From: Uranotaenia lowii
Taxonomy: Eukaryota; Arthropoda; Insecta; Diptera; Culicidae
Direction of reading: 5' to 3'
NCBI RefSeq assembly: GCF_029784155.1
Contig: NC_073693.1
Span: 150,228,843-150,292,842 of the forward strand
DNA: 64,000 nucleotides
A model generated the notes under the pieces. The model was not told the origin of the DNA. It ran no database searches and saw only the letters and a list, made by a program, of their open reading frames with translations. The translations under genes were made by a program, and so were the position numbers. Below, piece after piece: positions 1-10,009 of the stretch. Within the stretch, counting starts at the first letter, position 1; each line of letters starts with the position of its first letter.

Positions 1-105
1 ATTTTTTTTTTCAAAATTAAGAATATAAGTTTTGGAGATATTTACGATGCAAGAGAAAAAGAAAAAATAATTTTGTACAGTTTCCGTCAATATCCATCAT
101 TATTA

Positions 106-534
106 AAGGGTGATACGGTCAAAATTTGGTCATTATCAACTTGACGTATTCCTTTCATTTTTGCATTTAAAAAACCTGAATACCCCTCATTTTGAAGGTG
201 TGTATGTGTTTAGAATGTTGCTCCCTTTGATTTTGGAATTCACTCTTCAGTTGTCAAAATGCCGTCCAAGGAAGAAGAGCAGCGTATCAAAATTTCGCTC
301 GCGCATCGCGACAATCCGAGCTACTCGCACGCAAAGCTGACAAAATCGCTAAAAGTTGCCAAATCAACCGTTACAAATGTAATTAAAGTGTTCTGGGAAC
401 GTTTGTCGACAGCCAGGACGTCTGGATCGGGGGGAAATCAAAAACCGGAAGCCGCTGAGACGACAAAGAGAGTTGCCGGTAGTTTCACCGATTTCCGCGT
501 TTTCCCTTGACCAAATTTTGACCGTATCACCCTT
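106..534 (-). mobile_element. Mariner-like (ITmD37E type) deletion derivative, copy 1
   Basis: A 429-bp element is bounded by inverted termini AAGGGTGATACGGTCAAAAT and flanked on both sides by the dinucleotide TA (104-105 and 535-536), the target duplication of Tc1/mariner elements. The interior keeps only the start of a transposase gene, which runs left to right in this copy. The same termini and coding sequence recur at 24674-25863 and 55162-58402, so this is a non-autonomous, MITE-like deletion product of that family. Strand is nominal because the termini are symmetric. Confidence 0.9.
259..480 (+). pseudogene. N-terminal remnant of mariner-like transposase
   Basis: About 75 residues remain of a transposase N terminus, beginning MPSKEEEQRIK, followed by a helix-turn-helix-like segment (SLKVAKSTVTNVIKVF) and the stretch KPEAAETTKRVAGSF. 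The homologous minus-strand pseudogenes near 25.2-25.7 kb and 55.3-55.9 kb continue into the catalytic domain. Here the frame runs straight into the right inverted terminus after VAGSF, so both catalytic Asp motifs and the third acidic residue are absent. This copy could at most encode a DNA-binding fragment. The start is the ATG shared with the copy at 25724. Known for the family: the N-terminal HTH binds the inverted termini. Confidence 0.85.
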
Positions 535-778
535 TAGATTGAGAGCTGATAAAACCGTTGAATATTCAGAGAATTTTTGTGTGTGAGTTTTGGAAAAAAA
601 TGCAAACACTGTCAAAAATGTCCACAAAGTTTAAATCAAGCGTTGGATGGAGTGAAGCACATGATCGGCAACTACGGTTAAGGCTCATTAGGGAAGTCAA
701 GTCTCCAGCATTTTTAATTTTGAATAAGCGAAAAACTAAGGATAGATCACTGAAATGTCCAAAAAGATCACCCACTAA

Positions 779-1165
779 AAAACATGCAAATTTTGATCGT
801 TTATATCTCAGCCGTCTCAACACATATTGCAAATCTTCTGATCTGATTTGAAAGATAATGAGCAATAGCATTTTTGGAGGTATTTTGCCCAGATATAATG
901 TTTTAGTTTTGTACCTTAAACATAACCTAAAGTTAGAGCATTTTCAAAAAATCGCACTCAATATTCAAAGCCGATAATTTCGGCATAGGGTGGACCAAAT
1001 TTCGAAATTTGAGTTGCATTAGAATCCTTATTCTTTACATCTCAAAACACCTTTATCTTTATCTGTCAAATGAGATCAGAAGATTTGCGATATAGGCCAG
1101 GACGGCTAAGATAGACCTATCAAAATTTGCATGTTTTTAGAGCGTGATCCCAAACTTATGGCCGG
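779..1165. repeat. Tc1-like inverted-repeat remnant
   Basis: The segment 779-850 is imperfectly repeated in inverted orientation at 1071-1150. Both carry CATGCAAATTTTGAT and a block around AGATCAGAAGATTTGC. The right side continues into GATCCCAAACTTATGGCC and GGCAGTGTA (about 1145-1172), which looks like a Tc1-type terminus. The left terminus is diverged beyond recognition and there is no transposase. I read this as a decayed Tc1-like MITE. Confidence 0.5.
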
Positions 1166-1261
1166 CAGTGTATCTAATCAATTTTTTTTAAACAGAAACA
1201 AAAATTTTCTTAAATATTTCTTATTTAATTGATCTTTCAAAGTCAAAGAGACATGTTCTTC

Positions 1262-2035
1262 TCATACGTGGCTTGGGCACGAGCAGAGCATAGCTTGACG
1301 AACATAATTCCTAAAACTCACTCGGTCCATGGCAACCGTTCTCCAATTTTTCGGACATCCCAATTTCGCCAGATCATGCTTCACTTGGTCTAAGCACCTC
1401 GCTCGTTGCGTCCCTGCTCGTCTCATTCCTACCGGATTCGTATTGAAAACCGATATTGCAGCTAAGTCGTCCGACATTCTCGCAACATGTCCTGCCCAGC
1501 GTATCCGGCCAGCCTTCCCAATCTTCTGGATACTGGGTTCGCATTAGAGTCGCGTGTGCTCGTGGTTCATCCTTTGTCTTCACGCTCCGTTCTCTTGCAC
1601 GCCGCCAAAGATGGTTCTCAACACTCGTCGCTCGAATACTCCGAGTGAACGTAGGTCCTCCTCGAGCAATATCCATGTCTCGTGCCCATAGAGAACAACC
1701 TGTCGAATGAGCGTGCGAGGGCTAAGTCTTCTCGACCGCAGTTGCTTGTGGAGACCATAGTAAGCACTTCTTCCGCTGATAATTTGCCGCCGGATCTCAC
1801 GGCTGGTGTCATTGTCTGCGGTCACCAGTGAGCCGAGATAGACAAAGTCTTCGACTATCACCAGCGCGTCGCCTCCGATCTAGCGCCACGTTGCACATCA
1901 TGCAGGATAGACCATCCGCACACAGCACTGCGTTCCATCCATCGTCGCCTTGATAAGTCTGGTCAGCTTCCCGGAAAAGCCGTTCTCGTCCATGATTTTC
2001 CATAGCTCGTTACGGTTTTTCTTGTTGTAATCGTA
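1262..2035 (-). pseudogene. RTE-type (JAM1-like) non-LTR retrotransposon remnant
   Basis: Minus-strand reading gives, in several frames, pieces of the C-terminal half of an RTE reverse transcriptase. Near 2000 is MENHGRERLFREADQTYQGDDGWNAV. Near 1900 is GLSCMMCNVAL. At 1861-1580 is VEDFVYLGSLVTADNDTSREIRR followed by LYGHETWILLEEDLRSLGVFERRVLRTI. At 1440-1270 is RARCLDQVKHDLAKLGCPKNWRTVAMD. The same pieces occur in order in the better copy at 27135-28486. The YADD/FADD-type catalytic box is deleted between the 1900 and 1861 blocks, and frames change repeatedly, so this is an old dead copy. Both ends are truncated or degraded. Confidence 0.8.
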
Positions 2036-2169
2036 TTAATTTTATGAATTTTACCTGAAAGGTTGAAGCGTTTGCAAAAAACTTACTTTTATAGCCCTTC
2101 TTTTATAAAACTGTTACACTTCGATAGCAGATGTAATTTTAATCCAAAAAACAAATGCAATGAATACTC

Positions 2170-2205
2170 TAAAATAATCTAAAATAAAATAAAATAAAAT
2201 AAAAC
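2170..2205 (+). repeat. (TAAAA)n microsatellite
   Basis: A short pure run of TAAAA units. Such runs are typical 3' tails of RTE and SINE insertions, but no element could be traced directly upstream on the plus strand. Confidence 0.7.
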
Positions 2206-2290
2206 ATATCAATCAAAAATTTATTCCCATAAGTTTGAATTAAATGTGGATTCCAAAAGCATTTTGGCTGACTTAAGTTTCGTGTAATGT

Positions 2291-2383
2291 CGTACCACGA
2301 TGGGAATTGAACTTATGCCCCCAGTGGACCAGCGATTACCGTCTTACCCGTCTTACCACTATAACCGCTCGACTACCGGGAAG
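2291..2383 (-). mobile_element. tRNA-derived SINE head, family B
   Basis: Read on the minus strand this is a tRNA-like unit with an A-box-like GTCGAGCGGTTA and a B-box-like GTTCAATTCCC. It matches the plus-strand copy at 38327-38412 (GTCGAGTGGTTAGCGTGG and GGTTCGATTCCC), including the unusual GGTAAGACGGTAATCGCT between the boxes. Here that spacer has a short internal duplication (AAGACGGGTAAGACGG). Two dispersed, diverged copies argue for a SINE rather than a functional tRNA gene. Confidence 0.7.
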
Positions 2384-2399
2384 TTTGTTTATCACTACC

Positions 2400-3305
2400 A
2401 GCATATTTATAAGGGGCGATTAAATCAAACAAACAATATTCTGTTCCCCGAGCTTTTGTTTATGGGGAACTTTATGGATGTTAAAATTAGCACAAGGGGT
2501 TTTTCGAGGTAAGACGAAACGATCAGTATTGTGGAATTATGATTTAAAAGTTAAGGCATAGGATCGAAGAGGTAAATTTGTGCACAGTTATTTATTGAGA
2601 ATTTTGGGTATTCAATTCCGGAAGATCATCCAACGAAAAGCGTCACGAACCAGCAACAGTTTTCGCAACCTTTTAGGTGAAAATTATACAGGTGAACGTA
2701 CGAATTGAAGATCGGGTTTTGGAAAGAAACAGATAAGTTCCTAATGAGGGTGATTTTTGAACATTTTAATAAGAATATTCTTACTGAAAAAGTATTTTTT
2801 ATATAGTGTGAGGAATATTTTAGTTTGTTTGAAAAACATTATCTTATTTTATCATATTTTTATAATTACTTGCGAAACGAAGTTCGTACGGGATCAGCTA
2901 GCCTATTTATAAAAAAATGATTAGGTGTGACTGTCATAATGTTTGTTCCAAGCATGAAACGTTTAACACTGTTTTTATCTGCCACTTTCCACTGACCTAC
3001 ACTCATCAGAACAATGCATCAGACCTCCCCTAACTAATGACCCAGTAGTAAACGTTCCAACGCTCCTGCTGTAGGTGCATCACTATCATCAACACCTTGT
3101 TCAACCGATGGCCGCCGTCTTTTGTTGTTGTTGCTGGTGTGGTGCTGATCGTGTCCAACGGAGGTCTTCATCCTCACCCGCATTGCATTTCTCATTTCCC
3201 CTATTGTCTCCGCCATGAGAAAAAGACGCTGCGCTGCTGATGTGATTCCTATATATGGTCGCGATCATAGTGGAGAGTGAGGATACTTGGTGTGACTTGA
3301 TTCCT
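2400..3305. other. No gene recognised
   Basis: AT-rich sequence with no convincing coding potential. A short GC-richer patch at about 3040-3230 carries a minus-strand frame of 60 codons with a TTG-repeat region; I cannot assign it. The rest looks like unique or highly decayed DNA. Confidence 0.5.
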
Positions 3306-3386
3306 TAACTACCGTCAACTGGGGTAACATGCAATACTTTTTTACTTCAATGGCTTCTAAAATATATACATATTTATGTATGTATG

Positions 3387-4904
3387 TTAGAGTGCCCCAA
3401 ATGACCCGACTTTTGAAAAAGTTATGGGCTGCAGGCTCTAATTGATCCTAGGCCTAGTACAAGGTCCCATGCCAAATTTGAACCAGACCAGACCACGGGA
3501 AGGTGTCGCTCAACGAGCCTGAAGTATATATGGGATTTTGAGACATTTTGTTCGGGAGGAACATGGAAAACCAGTTTTTCATCTATTACTTTAGTCTCTT
3601 TGAACCGATTTCTCTTGAATACGGGTTTTCTTAAAGTTTAGATTATGATAAATGTTTCATCCGAAGACCGCATTTCGATAAGAGTTTAGATGCAAAAGTT
3701 ATTAAGGTATCAGAATGGGGGTAGGCTTAATAGCGGCACGTTATCCAAACATACGGGAAAATTGTGCCTAGAATTGTGCCTGGAATGGGATTTTTCAGGA
3801 TGGTATTCATCTCTTACAATGAGGCGTTAAAATGTTCAACCGCCCCGACCGGAAAACGCAATTTGAAATGCGTGTCATTTCGTAAAATGATGCTCGTTTT
3901 CAACTTTTTTTGTTGCGATCGAATGTAAAATCTTTAACCATTTCAAAAAAATTGGTTACAAATCATATTCACATGATGGTTTGGCGAGCAGTCCAGGCGA
4001 AACTATGGGGGAGATTTGGATTACTGATCTCCTGTTCCTGATATCTTTCAGGGATAATTAACCTCATTTTTTGGCTTAAAATCACAGAAGCATAGTTTTA
4101 TGATTATAAAGAACTTTAGTGCAACGGAAAACTTCTACAACCGAAAAAGTACTGAAAGTCAAGTTCTTTAGCCTCGTGGTTAAGCAATTTGAAAAAAAAA
4201 AATGCAAAAAAAAAATTTTTTTACCGATTTTTTTTTCGTTGATCAAAAGCTGTTTATAATCATAAAACTTAGAGTCTATAATGTTTACACTACAGCGAAA
4301 AAAATAAGTTTTAGTTGGTTAATTCATTGATTGGTTAGTAGTCCCTGAAAGATATGAAGAAAACAGGAAAGAAATACAAATCTCCCCCACTGTTTCGCCG
4401 GGACTACTCTCCAAACCATCATGTGGATATGGTTTGTAACCAAATATTTGAAAATATTGAAAGATTTCGCAATCTATCACAACAAAAATGGTTGAAAGCG
4501 GTCATTATATTACGAAATGACACGCATTTCAAATTGGGTGTTCGGATCGGGGCGGTTGAACATTTTGACGCCACATTGACAGTAATGAATACCATCCTGA
4601 AATAGTTATCCCATTTTTGAAGCTTAATATTTAACTTTTTATTCTGAATCTTATCGAAATGCGGTCCTCGGATGAAATATTTATCATAATTCAAATTTTA
4701 AGAAACAAGAGAAATCGGTTCAAAGTTATTGGGGTAAAACTTTTTTTCCTCGTTCCTACCGAACAAAATGTCTGAAAATCCCATGTAAAGTTCTGGCCCA
4801 AATTTGGAATGGGTCCTTGTACTAGGCCTAGGACCAATTTGAGCCTGCAGTGCATAACATTCCACAGGTTTCAAAATTTCCATACAAATTTGGAGCACTC
4901 TAAC
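3387..4904. mobile_element. Long-palindrome fold-back element, family FB1, copy A
   Basis: The whole 1.5 kb is a giant imperfect inverted repeat. The left arm runs from TTAGAGTGCCCCAAATGACC to about 4060 and the right arm from about 4340 to ...GGAGCACTCTAA, with a loop of about 280 bp. Landmarks repeated on both arms include CCTAGGCCTAGTACAAGG, the ACATTTTGTTCGG region and TTGAAATGCGTGTCATTTCG. No protein of the transposase type is encoded; short open frames in the arms mirror each other. Related copies lie at 16027-16711 and 45348-45975. Confidence 0.85.
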
Positions 4905-4917
4905 GTACATATGTATG

Positions 4918-5795
4918 TACAGTTGCGTTCAAAAAACAATGAAATCGCGTGAAGCTGCGCACTCACTTTCAAATTTAACAAGCTGTCATTTCTCTCTCGG
5001 TTGATATTTTTTCATGAAATTTCCACACAATCTAGTTTAACTATTCAACTAACGCTCCACAAAATTTGAAGTCATTACAATGACTGGTAACAAAGATACA
5101 GTTTCTCCCGTAAAAAAGGGGAATTTGGAATTGCTTCACTAAATTTGTTGTATCTTTGACAATTGTCATTGAAAAGTCTTGAAATTTGGTCGAAAGATGT
5201 AAAAATGTTTGATCTAGTACCATGCCAAGTTTCGTCAAAATCGATTGACGTGACCAAAAATGGTGCCAGGTAGAAAATGAGTTTCATTATCGCCCAACAG
5301 ACGATGTCATTCTTTTTTGGACGGATGTTTGTATGAAAAACATCGGAATCATCATTGCTCCGATTCCGATGTTTTTCATACAAACATCCGTCCAAAAAAG
5401 AATGAAATCGTCTGTTGAGCAATAATGAACCTCATTTTCTACCTGGCACAATTTTTGATCCCGTCAATCGATTTTGACGAAACTTGGCATGGTACTAGAT
5501 CAAACATTTTTACATCTTTTGACCAGATTTCAAGACTTTTCAATAACAGTTGTCAAAGATACAGCAAATTTAGTGAAGCAATTCCAAATTTCCCATCTTT
5601 TACGGGAGAAGCTGTATCTTTGTTTCCAGTCATTGTAATGACTTCAAATTTTGTGGAGCGTTAGTTGAATAGTTAAACTAGATTGTGTGTAAATTTCATG
5701 AAAAAATATCAACCGAGAGAGAAACGACAGCTTGTCATAGTTGGAAGTTAGTGCGCAGCTTCACGTCATTTCATTCTTTTTTAAACGCAACTGTA
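4918..5795. mobile_element. Long-palindrome fold-back element, family FB2, full copy
   Basis: An 878-bp palindrome with termini TACAGTTGCGTTC and (imperfect) AAACGCAACTGTA, arms of about 430 bp, and centre at about 5355 (CGGAATCATCATTGCTCCG). TA at both outer ends and the TACAGT start are as in Tc1-type MITEs. Arms are close to identical for long stretches. It abuts FB1 with only a short TATG-rich spacer. A single-arm copy is at 8549-8981. No transposase is present. Confidence 0.85.
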
Positions 5796-6055
5796 TGTAT
5801 GTTCCCCCATCATCGATCGGTAGCAAGGACGAGCCTATGTCTGTGTGGCTTTACCTTCGAATTACTTCTCAGGCTCCCGCGGCAGAGTGGTTGGCAATCC
5901 ACTCCGCCACTCCTCTTGCAATAGTCTTCTTCAGAGACAATTTAACTTATCGGATTCGAGCAAAAAAGTTTTTCTTGACGATACAGGGAATCGAACCCAA
6001 TACCCCTGTGTTACCAGTCTCGTGCCAGTCTATCCGCTAGACCACAGGAGCGCCC
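5796..6055 (-). mobile_element. tRNA-derived SINE, family A
   Basis: On the minus strand the element starts at 6055 with a tRNA-like head: A-box-like TGGTCTAGCGGATAG (about 6031-6046) and B box GGTTCGATTCCC (5986-5997), then a GTCAAGAAAAA linker and a non-tRNA body. The same head plus linker occurs, diverged, inside both composite piggyBac-like elements (about 14480-14600 and 38120-38240). The direct repeat TGGCTTCTAAAA at 3351-3362 and 6056-6067 is the inferred target duplication. That means FB1 and FB2 later landed in this SINE's 3' TATG-rich tail. Confidence 0.75.
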
Positions 6056-6766
6056 TGGCTTCTAAAAATATATATCCACAGATAATCCACAGATACTCCG
6101 CTAAGGAATAAAAAATTTCAAGTTTGATGGTACATCAAATTGACGTAGTCAGAAATTTTTTTGGTTTTTCAGTATTCTTTTATTATCTAAAAACATGAGG
6201 TTTCTCCCCTCCTCACAAAAAGGGGTCCAAATCCAATTAAAACGGATCCAATCGTAGGAAAACATGTAATTTTTGATAAATGTGTGATGCCATAAAGGCC
6301 ATAACGCATGAAAATACTCATTGCAGAAATTTCAGTTTGTTCGAAGTAAATTTTCTTTTTTTCTGTCAATAGCTGTTACATTGTGCTGCAAACTTTTAAG
6401 GGTGAAAAAATACAATAAGAAACTCCACTAGCTGATATCATGAAAATAAATATTTAATTAGATGAAATTTTAATCAGAACAAACGCGTTATGTAAAACAA
6501 TCATATTTCAGTATATGGAAATAAGAGGTGTCACTATGATTCGCATTTTGTTGCATTTTACCCCAGACACTGGACACTAACTGAATTTTATAAATATTTA
6601 TTTAAAAAAATGAGGATTGTCCGATTTCCAATATTTCAATCGTTAGAGTATAATATGAACTTCATAATGCCACATTTTCTAAACAATAGTAAACTCTCAA
6701 TCAGAGAAAAAGCTTTCCAAAATATATGTTATGGGTTCGATTGAACCCTAGTGTCCAAAAAGATAT

Positions 6767-6866
6767 ATGAATATTAATAATTTCGTGCTAAGCAATGATC
6801 AAGATCAATTCAGGATAAAATGAATTGATCATGATCATTGCTTAGCTAGAAATTATTAATATTCAT
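6767..6866. repeat. 100-nt near-perfect hairpin
   Basis: Two 46-bp arms (6767-6812 and 6821-6866) are nearly perfect reverse complements around an 8-nt loop GGATAAAA. The arm core is GCTAAGCAATGATCA. It is AT-rich with no coding potential. It could be a tiny fold-back MITE; a small-RNA precursor is possible but unsupported. Confidence 0.75.
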
Positions 6867-7257
6867 CCAATAACAAATATTTATCCAACAAATGCGCCTT
6901 AAAGTATGCAATGACTGTAGAGTAGTAGACAATCTTTGAGTATTTTGGCGTTGAACGTTGCCTACAATTTTTTCTCATTTTCATGTTCAAGGGTTCATGT
7001 ATCTTTCTAACTTTTGGAACATACACATAAACTTAAAATTACAAGCTGTCATGTCAGAAAATGGAAAAGGCGGCAAGTTGCTATTTTTTTCTAAAAAGGC
7101 ATGATAAAAATAAGAAAATGGGATCAAGTATCCCTATTCTCCTCTATGGTTTCGTAATTTTGGCTTCAAAAAAGTTGCTAGCGATGGGGTTATTATTGAA
7201 GATGCCTAGCCTTAGTTTAGTTCAAAATCAGAGAAGGAAAAATCAGCTGATGATACA

Positions 7258-8267
7258 TACAGTACCGTTCATAATTGTATAGAAATTGGAAGCAAGCGCA
7301 CTTTCACTTCGACTTTGAACTTCCATAACTTTTTACTCTGATGATATTTTTTGATGAATTTTTTTTGCGTTAGATAGATCAACTATCACACTATTATAAC
7401 ACAAAATTTGAGCTTTCTGGAGTTTGTATGTCCTGAGAAACAGTAATTCTACGAAAATCGGACTTTTTGGACTTTTCTTATCCAAACTGCAATATCTCTG
7501 AAACTACGCTACATTTTTTTTTGAAATTTTGCAGAGTGATTGTTGAAATATAAAGCTAGCATGTCTGAAGTTTTCTAAAAGTTCTATCGATGAGATCAAA
7601 AGTTACGCGAGGTGTAATATTTCAGGCATGAACCTTGAAATGCGATTTCTATAGAATTTTGGACGAATGTTTTCATAGGAAAATCAAATTCTCTGTTTGA
7701 CAACCAGTAAATCTATTTCAACCAAAAAATCACAACAATATCGTGAGATTCTGATTTCAAAACACAAATGGATCATTTATTCCATTTTTTCTTTTCGTCA
7801 TTGCTATTGCCAGACATTTTTTGTCTGATTGGTGGAGGAAACGATATTGTTCTCATAAATCGTCCGAAATTCTATAAAAATCGCATTTCAAGGTTCATGC
7901 CTGAAATATTGCACCTCTTGTAACTTTTGATCCCATCGATAGAACTTTTCGAAAACTTCAGACATGCTAGCTTCATATTTCAACAATCACTGTGCAAAAT
8001 TTCAATAAAAAATGTAGCATGGTTCCAGAGATATTGCAGTTTGAATGAGAAAAGTCCAAAAAGTCCGATTTTCGTAGAATTACTGTTTCTCAGGCCACAC
8101 AAACTCCAGAAAGCTCAAATTTTGTGTTATAATAGTGTGATAGTTGATCTATCTAACGCAAAAAAATTCATCGAAAAATATCATCAGAGTAAAAAGTTAT
8201 GGAAGTTCAAAGTCGAAGCGACAGTGCGCTTGCTTCCAATTTCTATACAATTATGAACGGTACTGTA
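7258..8267. mobile_element. Long-palindrome MITE, family FB3 (Tc1-like termini)
   Basis: A 1010-bp element whose ends are perfect inverted copies of TACAGTACCGTTCATAATTG, with arms of about 410 bp (7258-7668 and 7858-8267) and a central spacer of about 190 bp. The terminal TA and CAGT start match Tc1/mariner-type non-autonomous elements. The frame of about 109 codons at 7927-8256 is only the translation of one arm. No transposase motif is present. Confidence 0.85.
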
Positions 8268-8548
8268 TATTTATGTCCATTCTTTGGTTGAGAACTCTAC
8301 TCCCCGTAGTTAAAATTTAGGAACATCGACTGGGGAAACCTTCAAGTGTAACTAAGGCTTTATGGCCGGTCGATGGGCGTGGAGGAATCGTGCTCGTGGC
8401 CAATTTTAATCTGCGTCATCGTTGAGCTTCTAAACTCGGTTCCCCGGTACTTATTCAGGCAGGGTACCTACAAGCACGTTTTTATCAATTTACAATAATC
8501 TTTGTGATAAATTTTGATTTTGTTGAAGGAAAAACCAAGAATACATGG

Positions 8549-8981
8549 ATTACGATGTTTTCCATACAAACATCCGTCCAAAAAAGAATGAAATCGTATG
8601 TAGGGCTATAATGAACCTGATTTTCTACCCGGCACCATTTTTGATCACCTTCATCGATTTTGACGAAACTTGGCCTGGTATTAGATCAAAGATTTTTACA
8701 TCTTTGGACCATATTTCAAGATTTTTCAATGAAAATTGTAGAAGATACAGCAAGTTTAGTGAAGCAATTTCAAATTTCCATTTTTACGGAAATAGCTCAA
8801 TCATAGCTCATCAATAGTCATTGAAAAGACTTCAAATTTCGTATAGTGTTAGATGAATAGTTGAACTAGATTGTTAGAGATTTTCATGAAAAAATATCAA
8901 CGGAGAGAAATGGTAGCTCGTCAAAATTGGAAGTGGGTACGCAGCTTCTCGCGATTTCTTTCTTTTTTGAACGAAACTGTA
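8549..8981. mobile_element. FB2 single-arm copy
   Basis: Aligns with the right half of the FB2 palindrome (5355-5795), from the centre (CATACAAACATCCGTCC) to the terminus (GAACGAAACTGTA), with many substitutions. The other arm is missing, either by deletion or because this is an unduplicated ancestral form. It ends at TA. Confidence 0.8.
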
Positions 8982-8989
8982 TGTATGTA

Positions 8990-9625
8990 GCTGTTACAGG
9001 TATAATCATTGCGAGCTAATTCACGAACAACTGGCGGGAACATCGAGAACTTAGTTGTTCATTGAACTTCAGGAGCAAGCTGACTAAACTGATCAAGAAG
9101 ATTAAATATACTGCTCGACTACCGACTGACTGAGTATGGTCAGTGCTAAAAGTGCGAGAGATTTTTATGACCTGTTGAGCGCTGTGGTATTGCATAATAG
9201 TTTATGAAGCCAGTAAGTTTCAGGGTATGGCTCCAAGTACTTGTTAAAAAGTGTCGCTATGTTAACGTGTGCTGAAATAATGGAGGATGAAAAAAATCTC
9301 CTCGGTGCTGTTAACGGATTGAGGCCTCATGTGTCATCTTTTGAGAAGCTCCTGTTCCATGTTGCAATCCGAACTTCAAGGAAACCACAAAAACAAAATC
9401 ATCGACATGAAAAGAAGATGCTGGGTATTTCGGGGCAAAACTCGGCTCAGGCCTTTATTCCGGAGCTCCTTAATTGAGTTCTGTAACCAAATAAGGTGTT
9501 ATAAAGTACATGGCCCTTTTGCAGGCAATTTGGGAAAGCTAAATAAAAATATCTTATAGAGTGGCTCAGATGCTGATAATGATCTCCATATGTATAAAAA
9601 CACTTTAAATCTTCAATAACTGTTC
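8990..9625. other. No gene recognised
   Basis: A plus-strand frame of 78 codons (9241-9477) overlaps another frame of similar size. Neither shows recognisable domains or splice context. I see nothing supportable here. Confidence 0.5.
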
Positions 9626-9628
9626 AGC

Positions 9629-9754
9629 CACAGACAAACAGACAGGACACTCATATTTCATTCTTTGCAAAGCGTTTGTTTTTCTCTAGAATCTAGGCAA
9701 TGTTGACTCCAGAGTGCACTGCTTTCAAATTAAACCGTTTCGATCATGGTAGCC
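9629..9754 (+). repeat. Module M copy 1 (about 125-bp dispersed repeat)
   Basis: Starts CACAGACAAACAGACAGGAC, continues through a GCAAAGCG block and a CAATGTTGAC block, and ends ATCATGGTAGCC. The same ordered landmarks occur at 61392-61514 (+) and 62684-62809 (-), with partial copies at 16904-16926 (-) and 63502-63600 (+). Lengths of the three complete copies are 123-126 bp. No tRNA boxes or clear inverted termini were seen. Confidence 0.7.
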
Positions 9755-10009
9755 GTCCGTTTTTGTGAATATTTTCATGGTCTCCAATTTCAATCAAAGT
9801 CAACATAAACAAAGTATATTCGTGCTTGCAAATTTCCCTATATCCTAAAGAAAAACTTTCAATTTTGTAGGTTGTATCTTAGTCAGGTTCCGGAAACGAT
9901 AGGACGGATGAGAGCTGTATTAGCCTACCAGTTTCCTGACGGATTTGTAAGCGTTGCTAGTCTGTCGGAGGATGTTGAAGTGATCTTGCTGTAGATTAAC
10001 TAAATAATG

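Larger units (their letters stand above)
3311..6575. mobile_element. Old repeat W (ACCGTCAACTGGGG terminus) split by nested insertions
   Basis: The left end shows ACCGTCAACTGGGGTAACAT (3311-3330). A similar but inverted and degraded end (TTGCATTTTACCCCAG) lies at 6551-6566. The same terminus, inverted and nearly identical, occurs at 52479-52501. Within W, the 12-mer TGGCTTCTAAAA appears at 3351-3362 and again at 6056-6067, framing a SINE and two palindromic elements, so W is the oldest layer. Original length is inferred to be about 550 bp. The pairing of the two ends is an inference. Confidence 0.45.

Noticed and set aside
5980..6053. Functional tRNA gene
   Set aside because: The boxes are present but the unit is followed by a SINE body and is repeated, diverged, inside two other elements.
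7927..8256. 109-codon frame as a possible gene
   Set aside because: Lies entirely within one arm of the FB3 palindrome and mirrors non-coding sequence in the other arm.
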